From Pseudoips prasinana (taxonomy: Eukaryota; Arthropoda; Insecta; Lepidoptera; Nolidae), in NCBI GenBank assembly GCA_951640165.1, contig OX621242.1:15245501-15309500 (forward strand): a stretch of DNA of 64,000 nucleotides. Reading direction: 5' to 3'. The stretch's first letter is position 1; each line of letters starts with the position of its first letter. The position numbers were made by a program, and so were the translations under genes. A model generated the notes under the pieces. That model had not been told where the DNA came from. It did no database searches and saw nothing but the letters and a program-made list of their open reading frames with translations. Positions 32,176 through 44,338 of the stretch are shown piece after piece.

Positions 32176-32540
32176 TAGATAGAAATGTTCAGGATATTGA
32201 TGGGGTTGCCCCGCTTTTGTAGTGCATCAGGGATGTTTGCGGATGCTCGAGTTGATTGTTTTTATACAACTATGAGAAAACGATGCGCTTCCCTGGTGCG
32301 CCGCGTACGGGCCAGCCCCAACATTATCATGAGCTGTGTGGCCAGCAGACTCGATTGTGTTTATGTGAGTCGCTGCTGCAAGCTGTCCACCTCAGTGTTG
32401 GGAGAGTGGCAGTGATTGTGTGTGTGTGTGTGTGTGTTGTTATAGGAATACTAATATAGATGTAAGAATTATTGTTACTAACAAATATGAGTCATGTTAC
32501 TTGAGTTAAATAAATTATTATTATTATTATTATTATAGCG
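32176..32540 (+). mobile_element. LINE fragment: RT C-terminus and 3' tail
   Basis: A frame at 32185-32415 reads RILMGLPRFCSASGMFADARVDCFYTTMRKRCASLVRR in outline. The L-L/M-G-L-P-R-x-C-S-A-S pattern and the following M-R-K-x-x-A-S-L segment are typical of the C-terminal region of lepidopteran LINE polyproteins (recalled). It is followed by a GTGTGT run, a short 3' UTR and an (ATT)n tail ending about 32540. 5'-truncated. Confidence 0.7.
32418..32436. repeat. (GT)n microsatellite
   Basis: Uninterrupted GT run just after the LINE ORF remnant at 32185-32415. Confidence 0.85.
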
Positions 32541-33245
32541 TAGACACAGATATTTCTTACGGAGTATATAATTACATATCAATCGTGAATTAGCCGCAAA
32601 GGGTTTGGATGGGCGGTTTTCCGTAATTCGTGACGATTATACCCTCGTTTAATTCGTATTCAGAAGCCCTGTTGCGGTATGCGATGCTCAGTTAGAAGGT
32701 TTTATATCTAAACAAAAGGATCGTATCAATTGGAAATCCGTAATCTCTCATTACCCCTATAAGACATGTGTACATATGCAAATATTACTTAATCAAGTCA
32801 ACATTACGCTAACATCATGTTTACATCGTGTTAACTCATTTTAACATCATATGAACTCTTGTTAACAACATATGAACTCTGTTAACAACATAATAAAAAC
32901 ATGACAAGTGCCCCACAAATACGACGTATCCAATTGAATAGGCTCTAGTTTGGAGAGCAGTTTGCTTCACCTCTTTCATGTATATTGGATACTTACGAGA
33001 TTGCGTAAGGGATAAATAAGCGTAATAAATAAGGAAGAGTTGGGGCTGTAAAGCTTCAGCTAGTGGATTTAAAAATAACTGGCTAGCATTTAAAAAAATA
33101 TGACCAACGAATTCTTTATTTTTTTATCGTGTGGCCCGCAATATACATTCTAAGTTTGAATTTCGAAAGAATTGAGATTGGAATACGCATCATCATGTTG
33201 TCGTAGTATCTTATGATTGTAGTCGTGCAAGAGAGACGGTGTTAC

Positions 33246-33335
33246 CTGGCTTAGGACGAGTGTGACGTCATCACTGCGCAAGCGAGCTATCATCATCGAC
33301 GCCACGGCGAGGATGAAGTCGCCGGCCATCGCCAC
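33246..33335 (-). CDS. PDSS1: PDSS1 exon, helical core segment
   Basis: Thirty codons in phase 0 on both sides, beginning VAMAGDFIL and ending VLSQ. It joins directly to the exon at 63053-63194 (ending NHKK), which recreates the conserved K-K-x-x-x-A-G-D stretch found after the first Asp-rich motif in trans-prenyltransferases. The acceptor is TTGTTTTCAG/GTGGCG and the donor CCAG/GTAACA on the minus strand. The segment forms helices lining the active site in known family structures. The exon is separated from the previous one by an intron of 29,717 bp, by far the longest here. An open frame continues through both splice sites, so a naive ORF caller overextends it. Confidence 0.95.
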
Positions 33336-34099
33336 CTGAAAACAATACAGTACAAAACTTAGTACAATGTTTGGATACATACGCCTAAGAACTGTGAAGT
33401 AATCAATATATAAAGTGTTATCACAAATTATTTAACCAATTTCACAGAGAGTCTATACAGGTTTCAATATTTGATGAAATAAAACACAAACACACATTCT
33501 TTTTTCATTCCACCCAGAGTAGTAACGACCGCTTAACATGATTAAAAAAAAATAACATTGACGACGGTATTTTTTTTAATGTTATCCATTATAAGCAAGT
33601 GTTTTATTGTAAAGTCTCTTTTTGTAATACTCTATTCATGTTAATTTGTAATACTATTATTCATGTTTCGACTATTCACAATCGCTTTTCAAACGCTTGT
33701 GAATAAAAACCGTTTTGATTTAATTTATTTTTATTTTATGTATACAATAAAGAGTACTTTATTTTATTTTACCCACTAATTTGACGACTCTAGTATACGG
33801 AGTAAATCACGAATTCTGCGGACGTAAGTTAACAGACGGATAAACTATTCAAGTTTTTCGTTCGATCCTACCCGCATTAAATATGTATATACAAATAATT
33901 TTAAAGATGTTTGAGACTCGGTATTCACGTATGAATAAATCTTTTAATTTTATGCTCACATGTAAATCTGCTTGCAAAAGAAAAAGTTAAAAATACATAT
34001 TCATTGTTCTGCATTGTGCAAAGATTTCATAGATTGTGCATGGATGGATACTCGAAACAAAGTTATTAATTTGGTCATGTGGGCAGTGGCGGGCAGTTA

Positions 34100-34400
34100 T
34101 ACAAACCACCTAGTAAACTGTCTGAACAACTATAAATAATAAATAAATAAAAAATGTTTTTATTCACGTAGACTTTAAAAAAGCGCTTGTAAATAGTCAG
34201 AACATGTTTGTAGTAATATATAATTATTTCTAGGTACATATAGATATTTAGGTACACGGATTGTAGGAAATAATTTAGAGTAAGATTTATTTTATAATAG
34301 TAACGATATTTAGCTAACTTAAATTAAGTTATTGTCAAGGATCATGTGTAGGTTTAATTATCGAAATTTTAAATTTTAACTATGTTTATACTACATATTG
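34100..34400 (-). mobile_element. LINE 3' UTR fragment
   Basis: Plus-strand text TTTTTATTCACGTAGACTTT, then AAAAAGCGCTTGTAAATAGT and CAGAACATGTTTGTAGTAAT, is the same as in the LINE tail at 46195. No RT sequence is attached, so it is a short 5'-truncated copy. Confidence 0.78.
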
Positions 34401-35029
34401 TCAGGATCAACAGCTTAACATACGCTCTACAGCGCACAGACACTCAGAAAATATACCACTTTCGCGGTCACCAATCTATAAACTGACCGGCAATCAATTA
34501 CTGACCAGTAGGCGCAGTTGGAGAAAGGAGCCTCAAAGCTTAAATCGCCCGAAAAAGTAATATCGTTTTATATTGGAAATTAATTGTTTCAAATTAACGA
34601 ATCATTTCATTTAAATTGAAATATTGTGATTCCGGGTCTTTATGCTCGGCCCCACTGACGCACGAGGGGGTTAGCGGACGAGCGACCGCACGGAAAAGCT
34701 TATTGCTTTTACGGAGAACAAATGAAGAACAACCGATTCGTGATTTACCCATATAACACAAAATTACTAAATTACTATAAAAAATCGCTCCCAAACTTTA
34801 GAGGATCATCCTCTGGGTTAAAATGAAGGTTATCTGATTTTTTTACAATATCCGATACTAGATGCATAAAGTACTCGTTTCAACGTTTTCTCCTAAACTA
34901 CAGTTAAAACTTTTAGCGAAGTAACAAGGAGAAAACAACACATCGAACAATTTTGAAGGTATAATAGCTATCATATTTAGCTATCAAACAGTCAATCTGT
35001 TTGTAAATAACATAGATTGTAATAAATGT

Positions 35030-35190
35030 ATCGATGGCGCATTTCTCCAGTTGTTGGCAAGAATGTCGAGAAAGTCGTGATGCGGTGTTCGGTCGCATAC
35101 TAATGCCGTGCGGACGTTTCGCCGGCCGCGCTTCCGAGGCCTCGCCTCGGGACTGACCGCTTCTCATTAACTCACTGGACACTTGTTAGC
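35030..35190. other. CpG-rich patch inside the long PDSS1 intron
   Basis: GTTTCGCCGGCCGCGCTTCC and neighbours are much richer in CpG than the surroundings, and a TATATAA lies nearby on the minus strand (about 35226-35232). The open frame here (MSSELMRSGQ… on the minus strand) shows no recognised domain. It may be an exon or promoter of a nested transcript, or a transposon remnant. Confidence 0.25.
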
Positions 35191-37008
35191 CTACATCCAC
35201 TCGTCGGGTTTAATCACTGCTCGATTATATAGGACGAACTGTTCATATAAACGAGAGATGTTTATTGCTTCACCGTTAATATTGCTCGTGGAATTTAAAG
35301 AATTATTAAAGGGAACCTACAGCATAAGGTAACATGATTGACATATTTTCTTTTTTTCGATCAGTACTCAACTTGATAGATGTAAAAAAATATACTATCT
35401 TCGAAGTACTGCAGGTAAAGTATGGCAGTATCTTATAGACATACGTGTCTATACTGCGTTCAACCAATTAAATCACTCTATCAAGTGATCATATATGGTA
35501 TATGATCTTTCTCATTTGCATTAGTCAAACTCTGCTGCAGAGCTACGTGATAGGTGATATATTAATATATAATATTATTTGATGACTTTAAAAGCTAACT
35601 TAGTTGTGAAGAAAGGCTGTGTCAAAGGGAATAAGTACAATACGTAATTAAAACAATATTAATTAATGTATAGTGGTAAAAAATACAAGAATAACACACT
35701 AGACATTGTTAGTTTGGGAAAACTTGTGTAGGTTTGGAAATATTATTGAAGCTCTAATGAAGGGGATATCCGCAGGGCTGCAGCCGCATTATAAGTAACT
35801 AATCTATTTTAGAGGTCTCTTTATCCTATTATTGACATTACATAACATTTTATTTATTTATTTATTTTTAATAATATAATCGGATGGCATGTAGCAAAAT
35901 AACAACTAATAATATCATGATTAACATTAAATCCCACTAAAATTTCTTTTCTACTCATTAAGTAGCAATTATAACATAATATTATGCGCAGACAATCGTA
36001 AAGCTTTGAATTTTTATTAGATTTTACTTCGTAACAGTAACAATTTTTTACAGAATATTTTTTAATTATTATTATTTTATTTCGTTTAATTATTAAGTTC
36101 CTCATTCTATAAGTTCACTAAATCGTTACCGATTAACTGAAAAGAAATCTTGCAAACAATCGTATATTTTGTGAAACCGTTTGACTAATATGTTACATAT
36201 TCCATGAGTTTACTAATGACTAATTTGGAAATGGAAATGCAAAGAATCTCAATATGCTTTGTAGAAATTCTATTTTAATTTTTTTTGATGGCCGATTTAT
36301 TTTATCATCTGTATTTGGGTAATTTATAAGCCTCCAAAATTGCCGGGTAAACAGTGTTTATAACATCAAGACCTACATTGACGTAAAATATTAACATACT
36401 TTTATCAAATGTCCTTGACCATTTAGTAACATTCGCCGCCCAACTATATACGGTATAAGTGGAGGAAATCAAAAAATGTGAAAGTGGTCGATGACGCGAT
36501 GTGTATTTCCATAAGGCGGTATGAATGAAGGCATCCGGCGTCGAGTCCGGTTTGACTTGGATGACACACTAATAGACGAATCAAGCACAACAAAGTGTTT
36601 GTTAATTAAAAACAAACGCAATTAAATATTACTTTTGACTCTTCTTGGACATAATAAAGAAGGTTGAATTGTAATCCTGCTAGTTGAACTGTTAGCATTC
36701 TTGTAAATAATAAGTTAGTTACAAAACGAAAACACAACCATAAAACAATTAAAAAACAAGTTAAAATTGTACGACATTCTATTTAACAACACTCTTGAGT
36801 AGATATTTAATTTTTCAGACGGAGACCGATTTCATTCGCACAAAATTTCATTATTATTGTAGCCTCCGAATAATAATCTTTTCTTGCATTCATGTCATAA
36901 AATAAACCCCGGTATTTTCTTACTTAGGTTTTTAGTAGTCAAGTTTTATGAGTTCATTTTTATTCACATATATTCCCGGTTAAAATTATATCAAAATGTC
37001 TCATATGT

Positions 37009-37043
37009 TTTGATAAGCACATAGTAGTAATGTGCTTATCAAA
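37009..37043. repeat. 14-bp perfect inverted repeat
   Basis: TTTGATAAGCACAT at 37009-37022 and its inverse at 37030-37043. Confidence 0.85.
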
Positions 37044-37739
37044 TCCTTTAAATTGGAATCTAACTACCTACTACGAAAATCTTTGATGTTGTTTGTGTTG
37101 GCCTAGCCTCCGTCTACACATGTCTAAACTGCAGATTGTCATAGAATATAAAATTATATGATTTTTATTAAACATAATAATGAAACTTCATATATGTATT
37201 TAATTAGTACTTCTATTAGTAAATATCACTATTAGTGTTTGTAATTGTCACTTTCATATCTTATATACCATACAGAACCCCTACTCCTAATTTCTTACAA
37301 TAGTAGTCCACCTGAAAGTTGTCTGCGATAAGACCCTCAATTGAACATTTTTAAATAAATGAATCTTATAAACTATGCTCCACAGATGGTATGCAATAAA
37401 GTGCATTTATATTATCTTATCTTAATAAATATATGTTTACAATATGGGCATAAAGTATTTTCATTTATTTGACCTCAACAAAAATGTCTACTTTAATTAG
37501 AGTCATAGCATGTATATTATTAATAATTAAGAATATATATTATTAGTTGTTTTATAATGTGTATTTTTTCACATAAATTATACGGTAAAATTACTAATTA
37601 CAAATTATCATACAACTATCAAGATTCAATCATGTAGTTTTCAATGTAGTTTTATATGAGCAAGGTGAATTGTGAGACCTTATTTGTTAAAATCGGCCCA
37701 ATAACTTATAAGGAAAGGAAAGAGAGAGGGAAATACTTC

Positions 37740-38300
37740 GATTGGCTTGTTGATCAAATGGTCATTGACCCTGACTACTAAGCCTAATGTCGTGGGTTCG
37801 ATCCCCACCTTAGGACACATTTTTCTGCGCTGTACACGATTATTTTTCTATGCCTTGATGTAATTTATCTATAACTAACTGTGCCCCGCGGTTTTACCCG
37901 CGTAAAATTTTATAAATTATCACAGCTCCTCCCCCTTAGGTGATAGCGTGATAATATGAAGCCTATATGTTGACCCGACCTCTTAGTAATATTCATGCAA
38001 AATGTGAAGTAAATCCATGCAGCACTTTTTTGAGTTTAGCCCGGACATACATACAGACAAACAGACAAAAATTCAAAAAACTATATTTTTCGCTTCGATA
38101 TCGATTGTCGATAACGCCCCAAGTATCCTTTTTAAAAAAATATTCGATGTACAGATTTGACTTTCCTACGATTTTATTATATGAATAGATATGTATGTAT
38201 TTAGACATATATAAGTAGGTTTATCAGTCTTCTGGGTGCCATAGTATACACTGCCTAGTTCGGGATCAGATGACAGTTTCTTAGTTGTCCCAAAACATCT
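37740..38300 (+). repeat. tRNA-derived SINE, family 1, split by Helitron
   Basis: The head at 37740-37874 has the B-box region GTCGTGGGTTCGATCCCC. The tail at 38190-38300 has TAGTTCGGGATCAGATGACA and TAGTTGTCCC. The Helitron at 37875-38189 separates them. Confidence 0.8.
37875..38189 (-). mobile_element. Long-form Helitron inserted in a SINE
   Basis: A 315-bp minus-strand element (starts TCTATTCATATAATAAAATC, ends GGGCACAGTTAG). It splits a tRNA-derived SINE: the sequence on either side joins to CTATAATATGTATGTATTTA, as in uninterrupted SINE copies. Target A^T without duplication. Confidence 0.82.
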
Positions 38301-38327
38301 CTTTCTTATCTACTAATTTGCTTGCAT

Positions 38328-38504
38328 ATACCATATAATATTATAAAGGCGAGAGTTTGTGAGAGTTTATGTTAGTTACTTCTTCACGTCTAAACGGCTG
38401 GAGCGATTTTAATAAAATTTAGTATCGAGTTAGAAGATACCCTGGATTAGACATAGGCTATAATTTATAAAGATTAACGCGGGTACAACCGCGGGCACAG
38501 CTAG
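38328..38504 (+). mobile_element. Short non-autonomous Helitron
   Basis: Contains AATATTATAAAGGCGAGAG and ends CGCGGGCACAGCTAG followed by T. The 5' end is less clear (CATATAATATT instead of TCACACTAATATT), so the start is approximate. Confidence 0.7.
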
Positions 38505-38667
38505 TTATAATAATAAACGTGGACGTGAAAGGAATTATGCAAAAAGACGAGACAGACATGTTCTATGTATAGAAACATATTTTGAGAGGCTTAATCGATC
38601 GATTAACTTTAATTTAACGTAATTTAACTTGTTAGTATATATCATCATGTGTGGTGACGGCGACAAA

Positions 38668-38897
38668 TATCAGAATCAGAATATCATCACCCCATCTCAT
38701 CCCGTGGGGGGCGTAGAAGTCGACCCGAGGGAATATTTACCAGAGGACGGGCAGCAGCTTACTTTTGATTACTATTACCATCTTACTGCGATCGCCAACC
38801 CGCCTGCCAAGCGTGGCGATTATGGCATATCCCCCCAAGACGATTCTTGAGGGAGGCTTGTCCAGCAGTGGACTTATTTAGCTGTAATGATGATGAT
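38668..38897 (+). repeat. Interspersed repeat (same family as 40629)
   Basis: Plus-strand copy: ATCATCACCCCATCTCATCC, CGTGGGGGGCGTAGAAGTCG, GCGATCGCCAACCCGCCTGC, TGGCGATTATGGCATATCCC and TTGTCCAGCAGTGGAC followed by ATGATGATGAT. Well preserved. Confidence 0.75.
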
Positions 38898-39147
38898 ATA
38901 TCATCAACTTAGTTCAGTTTGTACTAATCAAAGAACTGTTTTATATAATTCTGCGTTACACAAACGTACGTGTTTAACAACGAAGAAGGGTCGTTATGAG
39001 ATGGTCGATCCGTATAAGTATTAATAAGTTCAACGGCACACATTGCAGACACTAAAGTTTAATAATGCCGTCTGCTATTCGTTAGAATGATCAGAACCTA
39101 AGGGTTAAGTTATTTTAATAATATAATCGTAGCCATACAAGAGATGA

Positions 39148-39216
39148 AGTTGACGGACCGGTTGGCGTAGTTGGTAAATGCTTGCCTTTCACGTCGCCGG
39201 TCGTGGGTTCGATTCA
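39148..39216 (+). repeat. SINE family 1, head only
   Basis: Only the tRNA-like head is present: TTGGCGTAGTTGGTAAATGC and GGTCGTGGGTTCGATTC. It then ends in unrelated sequence, so this is a truncated or rearranged copy. Confidence 0.72.
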
Positions 39217-39414
39217 TCGAATACTTAAAAGGATTTTTATCTAGAACCCTATTTGTATTTATCATTGGGCAAGACTAGGGTTTCATTTCTAATTACACTA
39301 AAACATTAGTAATTTACCGCATCGGTGCGTGTGATTTCAAATACTTTTATACTTAGATAGGTAATTACTTATTTTATAACTTAGGCAAAAATTTGATGAT
39401 CAATAGATTTATTT

Positions 39415-39627
39415 TCCTTCCACCACTCCACCACCATGTCAGCCAAATTATGTCCCGAAATAATGGGGGATATGCCATAATCGCCACGCCTGGCAATCGC
39501 AGTTTTATCGTCATAGTTCACAGAAAAACGCTGCTGCCCGTTCTCTGGTAGGTATTTCCTCGGGACGATTTCTACGCCTCCCACGGGAGGAGACGGGGTG
39601 ATTATAATCCACGCCGTTACCACACTC
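39415..39627 (-). repeat. Interspersed repeat (same family as 40629)
   Basis: Minus-strand copy: GGGGGATATGCCATAATCGC, TTCACAGAAAAACGCTGCTG, GGTATTTCCTCGGGACGATT and GAGGAGACGGGGTGATTATA. Confidence 0.73.
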
Positions 39628-40156
39628 CTCACTTCAATAGAATATCAAATAAATGAGTATTAAGTACAACGGGACCACATACGGGAGTGGTAGTGCGTAT
39701 CGTGCGCGCTTGGTTGGATACATCGGTGCACGCGTTAACACACTTTCTGTCCACTAACCGGGCTAAAAACGCATCCGTTACGGCTAGGGTTGCACTCTTC
39801 ATTCCGATACTTTCCACTGTCGATATGTCACGATAAAACATTTCTATATACCTACGAGCATTCGATTCAAGTGCACCGGAGTCAAATTTAGTAATTTGAC
39901 GTCACATTACCTACTGTTATGTAGAAGTAACAAAAAACAAGTTACAATACCTATAATGTAAATAAAAAAAGTCACGTTAGACTGAGAACACGCTATTCTT
40001 CGTCTGTAGCCACTTTACAAGCCAGTTCGTGATACAATATAAAGTTGCGTGACAAAGACATAGACCATCCCCACTCCACTCTAACTACAAAGTTGACATT
40101 GATTTTAATTTTATTTTTAAAATAAAATTAAAATCATAAAATCATAAATAAATTAT

Positions 40157-40355
40157 AAAACGACAACGCCCGCACTAAGGAATATAATCGCTGTGTCGTG
40201 GGGTACTTTACAAACATATAAAAGACGGACACAAATTACATACAGACTCAGAACAACTATTTATGGGTCACACAAATAGTTTTCCGGCGCGGTACTCGAA
40301 CCCGTGACAGGAAGCAGCGAGGCGACTGTCTTAGCCGCTGCGCCACACGTGCAGT
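40157..40355 (-). repeat. tRNA-derived SINE, family 2
   Basis: Minus-strand full copy: GCACGTGTGGCGCAGCGGC, CGGGTTCGAGTACCGCGCC, ACTATTTGTGTGACCCATAA and the tail GTACCCCACGACACAGCG. The adjacent AT-rich palindrome at 40093-40133 may derive from its A-rich tail. Confidence 0.82.
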
Positions 40356-40628
40356 CAAACTTTGATTTGCTACAAATACATATTTATATTTATGTCTGAA
40401 CTAATTAGTTTTAATAACCTTAGCGATACTTCACGTGAATTCTAGGGTATGATAATCATTGTATAATATGATTTTGTTCGATGCCTTAAATGTAGCGCGA
40501 AATAAAATAAAAACATAGTATATATGATCTTAAAAAAAAACATCGATATCGAATTTTGTTGAAAGTTTACTCACTAATATAATTTAAACCTATATAAATT
40601 TTATCGAATAAGAGAAAATTTATCCACA

Positions 40629-40858
40629 ATCAGCATGTCAGTCAAAGTACGTCCACAGCTGGACAAAAGCCTCCCCAAAGAATGGGGGACATGCCATAAT
40701 CGCCACGCTTGACAAACAGGTTGGCGATCGCAGTTTGATGGTCATAGTTCACAGAAAAACTCTGCTGCCCGTTCTCTGCAGGTATTCCCTCGGACGATTG
40801 CTACGCCCCCTACGGCATGAGATGGGGTGATGATATTCTATACCGTCACCACACAGCA
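40629..40858 (-). repeat. Interspersed non-LTR repeat, good copy
   Basis: ATCAGCATGTCAGTCAAAGT, CAGCTGGACAAAAGCCTCCC, GACATGCCATAATCGCCACG, GTATTCCCTCGGACGATTGC and AGATGGGGTGATGATATTC. One of the better copies of the family and useful as a reference. Confidence 0.76.
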
Positions 40859-43388
40859 AGCAATCCACAATGTTTACTCGTAATTCATAGAATATTGTTG
40901 AAAATCTGGATACTCAAAAGTACCAAACCGTCAGATTGTAGTCATTTTCTGTTATGTAATAAACCAATGCATTCTGACATTAGTTAATCTGGCTTCACAA
41001 CGAGGCCCAAGATGACAATTCGCGACAAGGGCAATTATTTAGAGTATTGTCGCACCCATTCAGTACGGCGCGGCGTTTCGTAATAGGTAAGATAGATTAC
41101 TCACATTGCACATACCAATATATAGTGCATCCTTATTTGTGCCGACTCTGTACGAGACTGCACTAATGATTAGGTCCATATATCATGGCGTGAGACGACA
41201 ATGAATTTGAATTGTTTCTCGCCGAATTGCGAACTGAACTGACTGGCCACCAATATAAACGAATACTAGTCAACTACGCAGGACATAAATTAGTAACTAA
41301 TAATAATAAATTATGTGAAAACAGGTGCACTCGCTATAATTCTATTCGAGTGGCGTCATCTGTCAAAGATTGGTCGTACCAACTTTGGAACCTCCGTGGG
41401 CTCATGCGCAACACTTTGCTGAAGATCATTACAGACATACGTTTTAAGTTCCTCTCAGCTTAGGAATACTGTGGTTATTATATATCTCTTAAATATAGGA
41501 CCATAAGGATTTGCTGATGTTTGACTGATAGAGATTGAGGCTGTTCAATAGGTGTAAACATTAGACTGGGTTATTTAGTTGTTTGAAATTCTCTTGTTTG
41601 AAATTCGTTATATCATATTGCTTTGGAAGAAAGTGAAGTGGTGATTTTTTTCTAACTCCTCCTTATTTTTCTGATTAAATTCGTTGCGGGATCCTAAAAA
41701 CTTCAATTGATTCCCCGTGACATGCTCAAGCCTATCCACTGCGTTTCAATTCATTGTGTGCCACTTTAAAACCTGGCTTACAGTAGTGGGTAAGAGAGAA
41801 GGACTTACCATTAAAAAATAAAAAACAAATATCTGTAAACAGACAAATATGTACGTCATAATTGGGTTGAATACTTCATGTATTACCTTTATCAAGTACG
41901 GTACTATAAATCAAAGTAACGGATGTAGGCCGATCACAAAAAGACGGGTTTATATCATCAAAAATATGTCCCCCATGATAAAGAGTGAAAGGCTTTCACA
42001 AGAACGCGTTGAAAGTCTGCCCAACGTGAGCCACATGAATAATTTACCAGAAAAATCTCTACGATTTCACGCCAACTTAATTCTGAATGCATTGTGGTTT
42101 CTATTCCGTAATTCATTTACACCCATACATTGTAATGCAAGTTCGCACCTCACTAGAATCACTTCACTTGTAGCATATGTTTTTATATTGTACACATGCG
42201 TACACTCTTTAACATAAAAGATGTGCTGTAAATTACGCGCCATTATTACTGAATAATGTATGCCTGAATATTCCATGGCCACGAGTAAAATTTATTATAA
42301 AAAGTAAAGTCACTTTCAAGGCGAATTTGTGTCAGTAACCCCGGTAACGAAAAGCGTTCCGTATTGTCGTATTATACTGTTTTTTTAAGTAATAAAGTTA
42401 TTATTACACGACGGCGAAAATGTTTCCGCATCGTTTCAATTTAAAATTGACACTGCCCATTTGCGGCACCGTATCATCAGCAAGAAATACCATGCCCATA
42501 GTGGCCATGGCTAGTTGCAACATTTTTTGAAGAGTGGAATTTTATCTGAAATGCTTTAAAGGTAATTTACACGTTGGTCAGATGATAGTAATGGTCCTGC
42601 GCGGCGAGCAAAGGCCGTTATCAGAGCCTGTTGGATAATTGCGACATTATTAGTTGGAGCGGATCTGGTGTGACCAGATGTATGCAGCGGGTATTTCGCA
42701 AGGTAGCCTTGACAGTGGATGTGGGCAGGTGGTGGCGACGTCGTCGGCCGACGGACGGAAGGTGAATGTGGCGGGATCTATGTCACGCGGCCGGCCTTGA
42801 CTCCCCCCTCATCCTTCCCACAAACCAGTCATTTAGAGATCGACTACGACGAAGAGATACGATGCACAAATGCAATACTTTTCAGTTTTGTATGTATTAT
42901 TATCTCGTTCATAATGTCGATAACAGTCTAGTTTTACACATATGTGTCAATTTCAGTAAATAGCGAGCATTTCTTATTAAAAATGATGACAGTTAAGTGA
43001 CAATCCTAAAATCTTACTACAAACATACTGCAACGTATTACTCGTAAGATATCTGTAAGGTAGCAAGTACGAGTGATCGATACATGTTCGTATACCTGAT
43101 CTCGGTATTTCGTGCCCAGTGAGTGGAAGGTCCGGCGCATTGCGAAACTGTCGGACATCTAGTAGTGATTAGCGGCTGAGTGGGACATCGTTTCAACATA
43201 CCTCTCCGGATACACACGTGTACGGAGTACCCAACAGAATCCGGTATTTGTTACCTAGGTAAGACAGAATGAATTAATAAAACTCGACGAATAATAACAT
43301 CGTTTTGAAATATAAACCCCCGTAAAGTTCTCTTACACAAACCGTAAGAAAGTATTTCACGTATACATTAATCCTAAAGCAAGAACAG

Positions 43389-43439
43389 CTCTGTTCTTTG
43401 AGAGGCAAATTATCGAAATTTTCCTCGCAAAGAACAGAG
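43389..43439. repeat. 17-bp inverted repeat
   Basis: CTCTGTTCTTTGAGAGG at 43389-43405 pairs with 43423-43439 with one mismatch. Confidence 0.84.
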
Positions 43440-43509
43440 TAATGTTTAGAAATATTGTCTAAATATGATATAGAGAATGGTAAGACATCGCATTTTATGC
43501 TCATAGCAA

Positions 43510-43773
43510 CACTTCTACCTTACAAAATATCGCCTCTATCATAGAGGCGATATTTTGTAATACTACCATAGCCTATATACAGTTGTAACATCTAGTGTTA
43601 CAATATTTGCTGATTGGTAAAACGGCTGCATGCCTCACTTATCAACAGGAATATATCAAAAGTTATTTAGATGCGATATGTTGTAAGGTAGAAGAATATA
43701 TGGAAAAATTACATAGAGGCTCTATCAGCAATTAGCAAATATTGTAACACTAGATGTATATAGGCTATGGTAG
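43510..43773. repeat. Compound foldback structure
   Basis: Two overlapping sets of inverted repeats. First, TTACAAAATATCGCCTCTAT and its immediate inverse (about 43517-43559). Second, arms from CTACCATAGCCTATATAC at 43563 and its inverse ending at 43773, which include ATCTAGTGTTACAATATTTG; the left arm carries an extra 9-bp segment. A further inverse of the first set (GATATGTTGTAAGGTAGAAG) is at about 43672-43692. Confidence 0.83.
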
Positions 43774-44046
43774 AGTGGTTATCTAATAGGCGAACCAAAC
43801 CCCATAATAATGGATTTCGCATTCTATGCATATTATGTAGTCTATTTCTATGTCCACAAATACACAGTACAGGAATTTCTATAAGACCTAATACTAGCAG
43901 ACACGTGTATATGTTGCTAAATGTAAAGTTAAACATACTGACACAAGCCCACTCCCAGCCTTTGTACTATAAATAACAACGTTATAGAGGTTTAGACGAT
44001 TGAAGCAATAAATTCTTACAAATATCATAGGAGCGACGTCCTTGAA

Positions 44047-44338
44047 AATATTACCGGTTTAATCCAACATTCTGTAGTAACTCTTACCTAGGGTTGCAAC
44101 GCTGTAATACTAACTTATTTCGTTGAATTATTAGATTTGAATTTAATTATACAAAGAATTTTAGGCTTATCATGTAGATTATATATAGAAAATATCACCC
44201 GTTTAACAGTCTGCAGTAAGTACACTATTGCCTAGGGTTGCAAGTAGTTGCAAAGATCTAATATTATTACCTTATTTCGTCTTATAATAAGATTTTAATT
44301 AAAAAATATAAAGTATGTTCGGCTTCTCATGTAAATTT
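44047..44338. repeat. Diverged tandem duplication, ~144-bp unit
   Basis: Units 44047-44190 and 44191-44338 share AATAT(T/C)AC, TCTG(T/C)AGTAA, the words CCTAGGGTTGCAA, CTTATTTCGT and GGCTT(A/C)TCATGTA in the same order. No coding potential. Confidence 0.75.

Larger units (their letters stand above)
26146..33245 (-). other. PDSS1 intron, 7.1 kb
   Basis: Complete intron with GT/AG ends on the minus strand. It carries a SINE at 28746-28985, nested Helitrons at 27973-28457, a MITE at 29355-29490, a larger inverted-repeat structure at 29277-30213, a truncated tRNA-SINE at 31440-31567 and a LINE fragment at 32176-32540. The stretches 27070-27970 and 30220-31440 show only AT-rich sequence and one hairpin (30801-30842). 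Confidence 0.88.

Noticed and set aside
38629..38850. 73-codon frame as a gene
   Set aside because: It lies within an interspersed repeat whose other copies are inverted or broken.
40157..40355. tRNA-like head of SINE family 2 as a true tRNA gene
   Set aside because: No full acceptor stem and a conserved SINE body follows it in four places.
41849..42217. 122-codon frame in the long intron
   Set aside because: No recognised domain, ordinary AT-rich composition and an equally long antisense frame.
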